From assembly GCF_000424445.1 (NCBI RefSeq), contig NZ_KE384187.1, forward strand, positions 218,356 to 282,355: 64,000 nt of DNA. Direction: 5' to 3'. Below the pieces are notes generated by a model. That model did not search any database. It was not told the origin of the DNA and worked only from the letters and a program-made list of their open reading frames with translations. Positions 42,725-51,789 of the stretch are shown here, in pieces. Position 1 is the first letter of the stretch; each line of letters opens with the position of its first letter. The position numbers and the translations under genes were made by a program. The stretch comes from Oribacterium sp. NK2B42 (GTDB lineage: Bacteria > Bacillota > Clostridia > Lachnospirales > Lachnospiraceae).

Positions 42725-44479
42725 TTACTGTGGCTCTCCACTTGTCTCGGTAGCGGCCTCGGCAGCGGCAGCTTCTGCGGCAGCCTTAGCGGCAGCGTCC
42801 TGAGCAGCTGTTACTACAGGATCTGTAGGATCGAAGGTCTGGTTCCTCGGGATAGCCTGCTGGATAGCATCCTTCTCGATAGGACCTTTGTCCCACTTAT
42901 CATTGTACACAGTAACGGTTGTGCCGTTCGGACAGTTGTTGTAGATCCATGCACAGTCTACAGCACGGAGACGGATACATCCGCCTGACATGGAGTCATC
43001 CATGTAGTTATAGTAAATGGCATCCATTGTGTTGTAGTCGGGTCTTGAGTAAAGCAGTGAGTGAAGCAGGTAGTGACCCTTGAATCTTGAAAGGAACTGG
43101 CAGTAGCAGTCTGTATGCATGAAGTGCCATCTGTACTTCTCGTAAATGCTGAAGGAACCGATAGGAGTATCATCACCTACCGTTACCATGAGAGTCTTGT
43201 AAGGAATTGTAAAGTTTCCTGAAGAATCCTGTGCAAGAACGTACATGGTTCTGGTTGCCTTGTTAATTCTGATAGCATAAGCTCCCGGATTACCCATGAT
43301 GCCTGAAAGATCACGAAGAGCAACACCGTTTTCATCGAAGTAGATGTTGTAGCCGTTGATCTCATTCCAGCCGGTTACCGCAACACCGTTGTTGAAGTAA
43401 TACTGGTTGGATTCCCCGTCGAAGCCCCATCCTGTATAGGAACGTCCATCAGCTGTTACGTAAACAGTACCTGATGAGGTATGGAAAACACCCTCGTTGG
43501 AAGCATTGGCCATAGGCTTCTCTGTTGAATCATAGAATTGAACGCCCTTCTTCCAGAGAGCAAGCTTGATGCCTACGATATAACGGTCATCACCGATGGA
43601 ACCTACTGCCTGACCCTCCTTAGCCCAGTCAGTAACAGTGCCGTCGTTAAGAACTGCTCTGTAGTAAAGATCGCCGAGGTTGTGAGTATAACCCTTTACA
43701 CGAATCTGAAGTGCTGAAACGATACCCTGGTTAGGTGTAGCCTCCTTTGAGGTTGCCCATGGACCCCAGCCGGTGTCCTTTGAGAAGGTTCTGTAGTACC
43801 ATCTTCCTACGTTTGCGTGCTCAAGCATGAAGCTTGTGAAACCGATGGAAGAATATGCGAAGGAATCATTCTTTGAGGTTGTACCCCAGTCGATACGCTT
43901 TCCTGCTCCGTCATAGATGAAGTAGGAACCGAGCGGTACCAGGTTAAGAACCGGATCTGCATCCATGTTTCCCTCGTTAGGAGTTGTCATATAATTGTAA
44001 CGGATGCCCTCAACGTCTGTGGGATCAACTACAGGAAGTGTTTTTGAGCTTGAGCTTACGCCGCTTGCTGCAACTGCTCCTGTTGACTGAGTTGTTGTGG
44101 CAGCAGGAAGAGTTGAGCCTGTTGTACCGGTGCTCTCGGTTGGTGCTACGGTAGTCTCAGTGGTTGTTCCAGGATCTGTAGTAGTGATGGTGCCATCACC
44201 TGTAGGTCCTGCAACCGCACCCGGTGTAATGGTTTCAACAGAAGAATCCTGAATAACTGCTGCAGGCTGAGTCTCGGCTACAACTGTACCTGAGGTTAAT
44301 GCAGGATCAGCTGATGTGATAACATTGCTTGAAATAGCAGATGAGCCTGTGTTGTCCTCTGTGATCTCAAACAGAGGAGTGAGATTGTCGCCGGGAGTTG
44401 CAGCAAGTACTGACATGGGCTGAGCCATCATGGTAGCCGCTGCTGCAAGGATAGCGACAGTACGTTTCATACTAATCAT
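42725..44479 (-). CDS. Secreted L,D-transpeptidase (YkuD) with cell-wall-binding repeats
   Basis: 584 residues. A signal peptide (MISMKRTVAIL to SVLA) is followed by a Thr/Ser/Val-rich linker (about 30-150) and a middle region. The middle region includes glucan/choline-binding-type repeats (TGWGFDGESNQYYFNNG, GWNEINGYNIYFDENG). The YkuD domain (about 400-545) contains GHYLLHSLLYS and SGGCIRL with catalytic Cys501. L,D-transpeptidases form 3-3 crosslinks in peptidoglycan or attach proteins. GGAGGATAAAAA is an ideal RBS for this start. An Ala/Glu-rich tail follows. It is monocistronic and divergent from the aminotransferase operon. Confidence 0.93.
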   Translation of the reverse strand: MISMKRTVAILAAAATMMAQPMSVLAATPGDNLTPLFEITEDNTGSSAISSNVITSADPALTSGTVVAETQPAAVIQDSSVETITPGAVAGPTGDGTITTTDPGTTTETTVAPTESTGTTGSTLPAATTTQSTGAVAASGVSSSSKTLPVVDPTDVEGIRYNYMTTPNEGNMDADPVLNLVPLGSYFIYDGAGKRIDWGTTSKNDSFAYSSIGFTSFMLEHANVGRWYYRTFSKDTGWGPWATSKEATPNQGIVSALQIRVKGYTHNLGDLYYRAVLNDGTVTDWAKEGQAVGSIGDDRYIVGIKLALWKKGVQFYDSTEKPMANASNEGVFHTSSGTVYVTADGRSYTGWGFDGESNQYYFNNGVAVTGWNEINGYNIYFDENGVALRDLSGIMGNPGAYAIRINKATRTMYVLAQDSSGNFTIPYKTLMVTVGDDTPIGSFSIYEKYRWHFMHTDCYCQFLSRFKGHYLLHSLLYSRPDYNTMDAIYYNYMDDSMSGGCIRLRAVDCAWIYNNCPNGTTVTVYNDKWDKGPIEKDAIQQAIPRNQTFDPTDPVVTAAQDAAAKAAAEAAAAEAATETSGEPQ

Positions 44480-44686
44480 TTTTTATCCTCCAATAATATG
44501 GAAACTATTTCCTTATTAAAAAATGCACGCCTACACTTTAACACAAGCTCTTGGAAAGTGCTAGACGGGATTTACTTTTTATAGGGCATATTATAAAATC
44601 GTAAAGTATTGGCAACAAACCTTATCTGTTTTTTATAAAATATTTCAATCAGAAGCATTATGATAAGGAAGAATTTTGGAGATAAA

Positions 44687-45799
44687 ATGTCAGATATAGA
44701 TAAAAACATCATAAATGTAACTAAAGCCAGTCTTCCGCCTCTGGATGAATACACTCAGATGCTGAGGGATATATGGGATTCTGCATGGCTTACCAACATG
44801 GGTAAGTACCACGAAGAGCTGAAGGAAAAGCTTACAGACTACCTCAAGGTGGGCTCCCTGCAGCTGTTTGTCAACGGCCACAGCGCCCTTGAGTTCCTGA
44901 TTCAGGCCATGGAGCTTTCCGGAGAGGTCATTACCACTCCGTTTTCTTTTGCGTCCACTACCCACGCCATCGTGAGAAACGGACTGAAGCCGGTTTTCTG
45001 TGACATTAATTTAAAGGATTACACCATCGATACGGACAAGCTTGAGTCCCTGATAACCGAAAAAACCACTGCCATAGTTCCTGTGCATGTTTACGGCAAT
45101 GTCTGCGACGTGGAAAAGATTCAGGAAATCGCAGATAAGCATCACCTCAGGGTTCTTTATGATGCTGCCCACACCTTTGGTGAAGAATATAAAGGAAAGG
45201 GAGTCGGTACCTTCGGAGATGCCTCCATGTTTTCCTTTCATGCCACCAAGGTTTTCAATTCCATTGAAGGCGGCGCTGTCACCACAGGAGAAAAGAACGA
45301 GAAGCTCATGGCAAAGCTTTATGAGCTTAAAAACTTCGGAATTCTCGGACAGGAGGAGGTGGCTTCCGTAGGCGGAAACGGCAAGATGAATGAATTCGCC
45401 GCCGCCATGGGGATCTGCAATCTCCGCCACGTGGATGAGTATATCGCAAGACGTAAGACAGTATTTGAGAGATATATGGAGAATCTCAGTGGCGTTCCGG
45501 GAATCATCCTTCCCGAGGAAAATCCGGACCTTAAGTCGAATTATGCCTACATGCCGGTGCGTTTCCATGAGTTCGGAAAATCCAGAGATGAGGTCTGGAC
45601 AGCACTTAAGGGCGGCAATGTTAATGCCCGTAAGTATTTCTATCCATGCATCAATGCCTACGGCTGCTACAGGGATCAGTATGATGTTAATGATACTCCC
45701 CGGGCGCTTCTCGCATCTCTTGAGATCCTTACACTTCCGATCTATCCGGATCTGAGCCTTGAGGATGTGGACCGTATCTGCATGATGATACTTAACTGA
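44687..45799 (+). CDS. DegT/DnrJ/EryC1/StrS family aminotransferase
   Basis: 370 residues from ATG 44687 (MSDIDKNIINV), preceded by TTTTGGAG; an in-frame ATG at 44660 lacks an RBS. The PLP lysine is Lys188 in FHATKVFNSIEGGAV. TTPFSFASTTHAI and DAAHTFGEEY are family motifs. These enzymes aminate keto-sugars to make amino deoxy sugars, often from dTDP-4-keto-6-deoxyglucose, which rfbB could supply. A possible promoter is TTGGCA-18-TTATAA near 44610-44640. The ATP-grasp gene follows 10 bp downstream. Confidence 0.92.
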   Translation: MSDIDKNIINVTKASLPPLDEYTQMLRDIWDSAWLTNMGKYHEELKEKLTDYLKVGSLQLFVNGHSALEFLIQAMELSGEVITTPFSFASTTHAIVRNGLKPVFCDINLKDYTIDTDKLESLITEKTTAIVPVHVYGNVCDVEKIQEIADKHHLRVLYDAAHTFGEEYKGKGVGTFGDASMFSFHATKVFNSIEGGAVTTGEKNEKLMAKLYELKNFGILGQEEVASVGGNGKMNEFAAAMGICNLRHVDEYIARRKTVFERYMENLSGVPGIILPEENPDLKSNYAYMPVRFHEFGKSRDEVWTALKGGNVNARKYFYPCINAYGCYRDQYDVNDTPRALLASLEILTLPIYPDLSLEDVDRICMMILN

Positions 45800-45809
45800 G
45801 GAGAACAAA

Positions 45810-46832
45810 ATGACAGAACAAAGAACAGCGCTGGTCACCGCCATCGGCTCCTTTTCCGCAGACGCGGTTATCAGGAGTCTTCACGAGATGGGCTATAAGG
45901 TAGTGGGCAGCGATATATATGATAAGGAATGGGTTGCTGCATCCCTTGATGTGGACGTGTTTTACAAGGCTCCCTACGCAAGTGATGAAGAAGCCTACAT
46001 TTCCTTTATAAAAAAGGTATGTGAGGAGGAGCAGGTGGACCGTATCCTTCCTCTTATCGATGTGGAGATTGACGTACTTAACCGTCACAGAGAAGAGATT
46101 GAGAATGACAGGGTTGCTATCTGCATGTCCGGAAAGGAAGCCATCGAGGTTCTCAGAGACAAATATCTCATGAGCCGTCTCGTGGAAGGCGTTCTTAATG
46201 AGATAGAGGAGCCCGAGGTAAAGGGCGCTGTCAGGATCATCCCCACAAAGCTCGCCGAGGAGGTGGACTTTGAACAGGTCACTTATCCTCTGATCCTTAA
46301 GCCCGTGGACGGAAGAAGCTCCGGTGGACTCTACCGCATCTACCATGAGGATCAGCTGGGCTTTGCATTTTCAAACATCATCGATCCAGAAAAGCTGAAC
46401 GACACAAATCTCACGAGATACATCGTCCAGCCTATGATCAAGGGTAATGTTATCACCGTGGACATCCTTCGTGACACTAAGGGGAACTGCAGGGCGGTAC
46501 CGAGAGAGGAGCTTCTCCGTACGGCAAACGGTGCAGGACTCAGCGTAAGGATCATGGAGGATGAGGTGCTTCAGAATGTATGCTGCAGGATAGCGGAGCG
46601 CGCCGATATCACAGGCTGCGTTAACTTTGAGTTTATCCGCGGCGAGGGCTCGGGAGTTTATTATTTTGTCGAATGTAATCCACGATTCTCCGGAGGCATA
46701 GCCTTTACGGAGCTTTCAGGCGTTCCCATGATAAAGAATCATATGAGGATTTTTGATGGTGAGAAGATGGAAGAACTGCCTAAGCAAAAATGCGGCTTTA
46801 TGACCAGAAAATATATGGAAATAAAGATGTAG
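45810..46832 (+). CDS. ATP-grasp protein (carbamoyl-phosphate-synthase-like)
   Basis: 340 residues. The N-terminal pre-ATP-grasp fold has ALVTAIGSFSADAVIRSLHE. PLILKPVDGRSSGGLYRI is the ATP-binding loop and FVECNPRFSGG is the metal-binding strand. ATP-grasp enzymes form amide or peptide bonds through an acyl phosphate. Paired with the sugar aminotransferase, it could attach an amino acid or other acid to an amino sugar; this is inferred from position only. Confidence 0.85.
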   Translation: MTEQRTALVTAIGSFSADAVIRSLHEMGYKVVGSDIYDKEWVAASLDVDVFYKAPYASDEEAYISFIKKVCEEEQVDRILPLIDVEIDVLNRHREEIENDRVAICMSGKEAIEVLRDKYLMSRLVEGVLNEIEEPEVKGAVRIIPTKLAEEVDFEQVTYPLILKPVDGRSSGGLYRIYHEDQLGFAFSNIIDPEKLNDTNLTRYIVQPMIKGNVITVDILRDTKGNCRAVPREELLRTANGAGLSVRIMEDEVLQNVCCRIAERADITGCVNFEFIRGEGSGVYYFVECNPRFSGGIAFTELSGVPMIKNHMRIFDGEKMEELPKQKCGFMTRKYMEIKM

Positions 46833-46833
46833 T

Positions 46834-46954
46834 GTGAAAAATATATTTCATCACTATTTGTGCCGCAGCTTGAAGGCAGAATGGAGATTAATGTGAAAAA
46901 TACTTTTCAATGCTATATGTGCTGCAGGTCAATTGCGGCGGAATGGAGATCTGT
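46834..46954 (+). repeat. Diverged tandem duplication ahead of a glycosyltransferase
   Basis: GTGAAAAATA-TTTCA, CTAT-TGTGC-GCAG, GGC-GAATGGAGAT occur twice with a period near 60 bp (46834 and 46893). The second copy carries the RBS and start of the gene at 46955. Probably a local duplication of a gene leader. Confidence 0.55.
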
Positions 46955-47668
46955 ATGGCGGAAGCATTAAAGGAAAATTCAAATAGAGAAAAAGTGCTTT
47001 TGGTCATACCTGCCTACAATGAAGCGGAGAATCTTCCGAAGGTTATGGCAGACATAAAAGCGCAGAAGTTCCCCATGGATTACATCATCATTTCCGACGG
47101 TTCAACTGACGGTACTGTGGAGCTTTGCGAAAGGGAGCATTATAACTATATATCTCTTCCGGCCAATCTCGGACTTGCAGGCTGCTTCCAGACAGGTATG
47201 AAATATGCCTACAGAAAGGGCTACAGCTACGCCGTTCAGTTTGACGGAGACGGACAGCATCGCGCCGAGGATATAGAATCCCTGTATGAGAAGATGAAGG
47301 ATGGGGATTTTGACATAGTTCAGGGTTCCCGCTTTTTGGAAAAGAAAAAGGGCGGATCAATGAGGGAGATAGGCTCCAGGCTCATATCCATGGCCATAAA
47401 GATCACCACCGGAAAAACCATCACAGATCCCACCTGCGGATTAAGGATGTACAGCAGCCGCGTGATTGACAGCTTTGCCAACAGACTGAATTACGGTCCG
47501 GAACCGGATACCATTTCGTTTTTGATAAAAAAGGGTGCAAAGGTAACCGAGGCTCCCGTAACTATAGATGACAGACTGGCGGGAGAATCCTATCTGAAGC
47601 CCATGAATGCAATGAAATATATGGCAAGGATGCTCATATCCATACTGGTCATCCAGAGCAGCAGGTAA
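46955..47668 (+). CDS. DPM1-like glycosyltransferase family 2 (polyprenyl-phosphate sugar synthase type)
   Basis: 237 residues from ATG 46955, with GGAG six bases upstream; earlier in-frame ATGs are not supported. VLLVIPAYNEAENLPKVM, IISDGSTDGT, FDGDGQH and DPTCGLRMYSSRVID match dolichol/undecaprenyl-phosphate mannose or glucose synthases. There are no extra membrane helices. Proteins of this kind load a sugar on a polyprenyl phosphate for use outside the membrane. A DUF2304 gene is close by (49933), as in the streptococcal GacI/GacJ pair. Confidence 0.88.
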   Translation: MAEALKENSNREKVLLVIPAYNEAENLPKVMADIKAQKFPMDYIIISDGSTDGTVELCEREHYNYISLPANLGLAGCFQTGMKYAYRKGYSYAVQFDGDGQHRAEDIESLYEKMKDGDFDIVQGSRFLEKKKGGSMREIGSRLISMAIKITTGKTITDPTCGLRMYSSRVIDSFANRLNYGPEPDTISFLIKKGAKVTEAPVTIDDRLAGESYLKPMNAMKYMARMLISILVIQSSR

Positions 47669-47673
47669 GATTC

Positions 47674-48939
47674 ATGAAAAATATCATTACTGAATCAAAC
47701 AGGGATTTTATATGGAATGCGCTGGGCAGTCTCATCTATGCAATGGCCTCCATCGTGCTTGCCTTTGCGGTGATACGAATCGCAGGCCCCTCGGAGGGAG
47801 GAATATTCGGCTTCGGCTTCTCCACCCTCGGACAGCAGATGTTCATCATTTCCTACTTCGGCATCAGACCGTTTCATATAACTGACATGAAAAGGCAGTT
47901 CAGCTTTTCTGATTATCTTCTTACGAGACGGATCACCTCGATGCTTGCTTTTTTGGGAAGCATTTTGTTTGTCAGTATACAGATTGTAGAAGGAAATTAT
48001 GATATCCATAAGTCACTTATTCTTGTGCTGCTGTCTTTATATAAGATCATAGACGGTTATGCCGATGTTTATGAGTCAGAGCTTCAGAGGCAGGAAAAGC
48101 TGTATAGAACCGGACAATCTCTAGCATTTCGAACAAGTCTTTCGGTTATGACATTGCTTCTTGTACTGCTTGTGTCGGGAAATCTTCTGATCGCGGTTGC
48201 GGCAGCAGATGTGATGCAGATAATGGGAACAAGACTTTTTGCGGTGAGAGTTCTCGGAAAGGGACTCGCACCGACGGCTCATGAATTTAAAAAAGCCTAT
48301 GAGCTCATTTCTTCGACAGCCCTTTTGTTCCTAAGTGTTTTCGTGGACTTTTACATTTTCTCGGCCTCAAAGTATGCCATTGACGCCGAGCTTTCGGATG
48401 CGGCTTCCGGGTACTTTAATGTACTTTTTATGCCCACATCCTTTATTTATCTCATCGCGAATTTTCTTATCAGGCCGATGCTTACAAAGCTTGCGACCTA
48501 CTACAGCGAGAAAAACAAGAAGGCTTTTGATCATACATGCATTTATATGGTAAAGGCGGTTGCGGCATTAAGTGTTTTGATACTGGTTCTGACCTTTATC
48601 TTCGGACGTTTCGGCCTCGGAATATTTGAATTTCTTCTGGGACCTTCCGCTGATGGAAAGCTTCGGTCCGAATTCATGACCTTTGTACTTCTCATAGCCG
48701 GCGGCTCGCTTTATGCCTTTGCCAATGTCATGTACTACATTCTCGTGACCGTTCGTAAACAGCTTCAGATTTTTATAGGATATGTGATGACGGCTGCGGT
48801 GGCAGTATTAACCGCAGGCCCCATGGTCAGGACACAGGGTATGTTCGGAGGCGCCCTTAACTATGTTATGCTAATGTCTATACTGACGGTAATCTTTTCG
48901 GCTTATACTTTTGTTTCAACCAGGGACATCAGTAAATAA
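47674..48939 (+). CDS. MOP-superfamily polysaccharide transporter/flippase-like protein
   Basis: 421 residues with about 12 hydrophobic helices. It starts FIWNALGSLIYAMASIVLAF, like O-antigen flippases. FLIRPMLTKLATYYSEKNKK near residue 270 is a typical loop. Shorter than the other flippase at 36857 and with only weak similarity, so it may move a different lipid-linked sugar. It begins 5 bp after the DPM1-like gene, suggesting it works on that gene's product. Confidence 0.8.
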   Translation: MKNIITESNRDFIWNALGSLIYAMASIVLAFAVIRIAGPSEGGIFGFGFSTLGQQMFIISYFGIRPFHITDMKRQFSFSDYLLTRRITSMLAFLGSILFVSIQIVEGNYDIHKSLILVLLSLYKIIDGYADVYESELQRQEKLYRTGQSLAFRTSLSVMTLLLVLLVSGNLLIAVAAADVMQIMGTRLFAVRVLGKGLAPTAHEFKKAYELISSTALLFLSVFVDFYIFSASKYAIDAELSDAASGYFNVLFMPTSFIYLIANFLIRPMLTKLATYYSEKNKKAFDHTCIYMVKAVAALSVLILVLTFIFGRFGLGIFEFLLGPSADGKLRSEFMTFVLLIAGGSLYAFANVMYYILVTVRKQLQIFIGYVMTAAVAVLTAGPMVRTQGMFGGALNYVMLMSILTVIFSAYTFVSTRDISK

Positions 48940-48949
48940 AGGAATGCTA

Positions 48950-49882
48950 ATGAAAACAGTTGATGTTATCATCCCGACCTACAAACCGGGATCCAAGTTC
49001 ATAAGGCAGCAGGAGATGCTCCGCAGGCAGACTTATCCTGTAAACCGTGTGATCATCGTTAACACGGAAGAAAAATACCTGGACATAAGTCTCCTCCGGG
49101 ATTATGACAGTGTTTCCGTGACGAACATTTCTGCTGAAGAATTTGATCATGGAGCCACCAGAAATCTCGGGGTTTCCAAATCCCGTGCGGATTATTTTCT
49201 TATGATGACGGACGATGCGGTGCCGAAGGATGAATATCTGATTGAAAATCTTGTCAGGATGATGGAGTCATCACAGGAAAAGGAAATCGGTGCGGTTTAC
49301 GGAAGGCAGCTTGCGACTGGAGAGAGCTCGGAGGATGAGAAGTATTCGAGAAGCTTCAACTATCCCGGAAAGTCCTTTGTGAAAACCGTAGAGGATCTGC
49401 CGCGTCTTGGCATCAAGACCTATTTTGAGTCCAATGTCTGCTGCCTTTACAGAAGAGATGTTTTTGACAGGCTTGGTGGATTTATTGACCATACTATCTT
49501 TAATGAGGATATGATCTACTGCTGCAAGATGCTTAAGGCGGGTTTCGCCAGTGCCTATTGTGCCGAAGCAGCGGTTTTTCATGCACATAATTACACCGGC
49601 ATGCAGCAGCTGAGAAGAAACTTCGATCTCGGGGTTTCCCAGGCGGATCATCCGGAGGTATTCGGTGGTCTTAAGTCAGAAGGAGAAGGCATCAAACTTG
49701 TCAAGGGTAATGCGGCTGCACTTATGAAAAAGGGAAAGCTTTTTTCTGTTGTGAGGCTTATATGGATTTCCGGCTGCAAGTATATAGGCTTCCGGCTTGG
49801 AAAAAATTATAAGAAGCTTTCAAAGAAAACCATAATGAGATTTACAATGAACAAAAATTATTGGGGACCTATGGGCCGTTGA
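48950..49882 (+). CDS. Glycosyltransferase family 2 (rhamnosyltransferase type)
   Basis: 310 residues from ATG 48950 (MKTVDVIIPTYKPG, AAAGGA RBS). FDHGATRNLGV, MMTDDAVPKDEYL and IFNEDMIYCCKMLKAGF match RfbF/RgpA-like rhamnosyltransferases. A hydrophobic C-terminal segment may touch the membrane. Donor dTDP-rhamnose is likely but inferred. Confidence 0.88.
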   Translation: MKTVDVIIPTYKPGSKFIRQQEMLRRQTYPVNRVIIVNTEEKYLDISLLRDYDSVSVTNISAEEFDHGATRNLGVSKSRADYFLMMTDDAVPKDEYLIENLVRMMESSQEKEIGAVYGRQLATGESSEDEKYSRSFNYPGKSFVKTVEDLPRLGIKTYFESNVCCLYRRDVFDRLGGFIDHTIFNEDMIYCCKMLKAGFASAYCAEAAVFHAHNYTGMQQLRRNFDLGVSQADHPEVFGGLKSEGEGIKLVKGNAAALMKKGKLFSVVRLIWISGCKYIGFRLGKNYKKLSKKTIMRFTMNKNYWGPMGR

Positions 49883-49932
49883 CTGTATGACGAAAAAGCC
49901 CAAAAAAACTTTTGCTTAGGAGAGATAGTATT

Positions 49933-50400
49933 ATGATGACGCCGCTTTTCAGAGCTGTGCTGGTGGTTGCATCTGTCGGAACCCTGACAGTGGTACTTAA
50001 CCGTATACACAAGGCAAAACTGAATATTGAGGATTCTATCTTCTGGATACTTCTGGTGTTCATGTTTGTGGTGTTTGCGGTATTCCCTGTAGTGCCAGAT
50101 ACATTGGCAGGACTTCTCGGAATCTACAGTACTGCCAACTTCCTGTTCCTCTTCATGATATTTATCCTCATCATGAGACTTTTTTCCATGAGCATGAGGG
50201 TGAGCTCTCTTGAGGACAAGCTCAGAAATCTGGTTCAGGAGCTGGCACTTAAGGAAAAGAATGAAGTGGATGAGAAGACATTGAAATCCACAGCTGATCG
50301 GGAAGTCTCTTCAGTGAGGGTTCAGGAAAGACTTGAGGATAAAAATCTGTCAGAAGAAATCCATACATCAGAACAGGGTGAGGGAAATGACATCAGTTAA
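49933..50400 (+). CDS. DUF2304 small membrane protein
   Basis: 155 residues from ATG 49933, preceded by AGGAGAG. It has three membrane helices (about 3-22, 32-52, 60-83) with FRAVLVVASVGTLTVVLNRI and IEDSIFWILLVFMFVVFAVFP, then a cytoplasmic coiled, charged tail. DUF2304 includes GacJ, which stimulates the GT2 enzyme GacI to make undecaprenyl-phosphate-GlcNAc. A matching GT2 is at 46955. Confidence 0.85.
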   Translation: MMTPLFRAVLVVASVGTLTVVLNRIHKAKLNIEDSIFWILLVFMFVVFAVFPVVPDTLAGLLGIYSTANFLFLFMIFILIMRLFSMSMRVSSLEDKLRNLVQELALKEKNEVDEKTLKSTADREVSSVRVQERLEDKNLSEEIHTSEQGEGNDIS

Positions 50401-51688
50401 GGGCGAGAAACAAAGATATCTTTTATGGGATATATTTAAGGGCTTCGGAATAGTGTTTATCGTTTTCGGGCACACCGGAAAGGTTGGCGGTGCCATAGTA
50501 TATCTTTTCCATCTGGCTCTTTTCTTTTTTGTCACAGGATACTTTTTTAATGAAGAAAAGTATGGACGGGATCCCTTCAGATATTTCGGAAAACGTATAA
50601 AAGGCACCTGGGGAAAGTATATGCTGTATTGCATTTTCTTTGCCATCACCCATAACTTCTGTGTGATACACGGCCTCATGACACCGGGTTCGGTGATATA
50701 TGACGGACCGGAGTTTCTGAAATCTGTTATGGGCAGTATGGTGTTTGAGAGACCGGAGCTATATTCAGGACCCATGTGGTTCGTGCCTCTGTGGCTTTTG
50801 GGATCGGTGCTTTTTGCAGGAGTGATATATCTTTCAAACAGGATTTCAGGAGTTTTTGCCGGTTCCTCTGTGGAAGAGGAAAAAACTCCAAATGATGATG
50901 CGGAAAAATCGAAAGTAACTTCCGCAGCGGATTACAAAAGGAGACACAGAGACGAAAAAAAGTTTGTGAATCTCGCGAGTATCCGAAAAAGATCTGTATC
51001 ACAGGAATACCAGACTGCTAAAAATATCAGCATAGTGATTTTGTCCTTGCTTTGCCTCATCACAGGAATCTATGCAGTAGATAAAGTCATCAACATTCTT
51101 TATCATATGGAGCTTGCGTTTGTGATCGAGCCGTTTTTTGCTTTTGGATATTTCATGAAGAAATACCTTCCGGACTGGCAGGAAAAACCGGGATGGCCCA
51201 TAATGATTCCGGCAGTGGTATTGATCTTCTTCATCTTCAATAAATTTATAGATGCGGGGATATGGTTCGATCTTGCAAGCCAGGATATCTTTGGCTGCTG
51301 GTATTATGCTGGCGGAGTTCTGGGCATCATCTTTACCATCATGCTTTCAAAGCTTGTTGAGAGGGTGGAGGTTAATGATAAGCTCCCGGAAGACAGTAAG
51401 CTTAGAGCGTGTCCTTTGTTTACCTGGGGACCGAATCCGGTGGCAGCGTTTCTTGCAGCTGCCGGAAGATACAGCTTCGATATCATGGCGCTCCACATCT
51501 TTGTTTTCAAGATGCTGGATATGCTGCTTAGGAAATTCTACTACAGGGATCCGGTTATGGATCTGTCACAGTATCCTTCACCTTTATCTCAGCAGTGGTG
51601 GGTGCTGTACCTGGTGGTGCCGGTGCTGGTACCGATGCTCGTGGGCATCATGATTGACAGAATAAAGAGAAGGATACGAGGGAAATAG
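50387..51688 (+). CDS. Acyltransferase family membrane protein
   Basis: 433 residues from ATG 50387 (MTSVKGEKQRY), preceded by GGTGAGGG and overlapping the DUF2304 stop by 14 bp. About ten hydrophobic segments; LLWDIFKGFGIVFIVFGH and ALFFFVTGYFFNEEKYG match the acyltransferase 3 family (OpgC/OafA/WecH type). A polar insert near 165-225 is cytoplasmic or external. It is likely to decorate the polysaccharide with acyl groups. Confidence 0.85.
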   Translation: MTSVKGEKQRYLLWDIFKGFGIVFIVFGHTGKVGGAIVYLFHLALFFFVTGYFFNEEKYGRDPFRYFGKRIKGTWGKYMLYCIFFAITHNFCVIHGLMTPGSVIYDGPEFLKSVMGSMVFERPELYSGPMWFVPLWLLGSVLFAGVIYLSNRISGVFAGSSVEEEKTPNDDAEKSKVTSAADYKRRHRDEKKFVNLASIRKRSVSQEYQTAKNISIVILSLLCLITGIYAVDKVINILYHMELAFVIEPFFAFGYFMKKYLPDWQEKPGWPIMIPAVVLIFFIFNKFIDAGIWFDLASQDIFGCWYYAGGVLGIIFTIMLSKLVERVEVNDKLPEDSKLRACPLFTWGPNPVAAFLAAAGRYSFDIMALHIFVFKMLDMLLRKFYYRDPVMDLSQYPSPLSQQWWVLYLVVPVLVPMLVGIMIDRIKRRIRGK

Positions 51689-51789
51689 TCCCATAGGATC
51701 TTTGAGCTGGTACAGCGTTTATTATATTTTAGACACTTCTATATACAGTTTCTTATGGCTGCTTATATTTTGGATGAATAGTCATCTGA

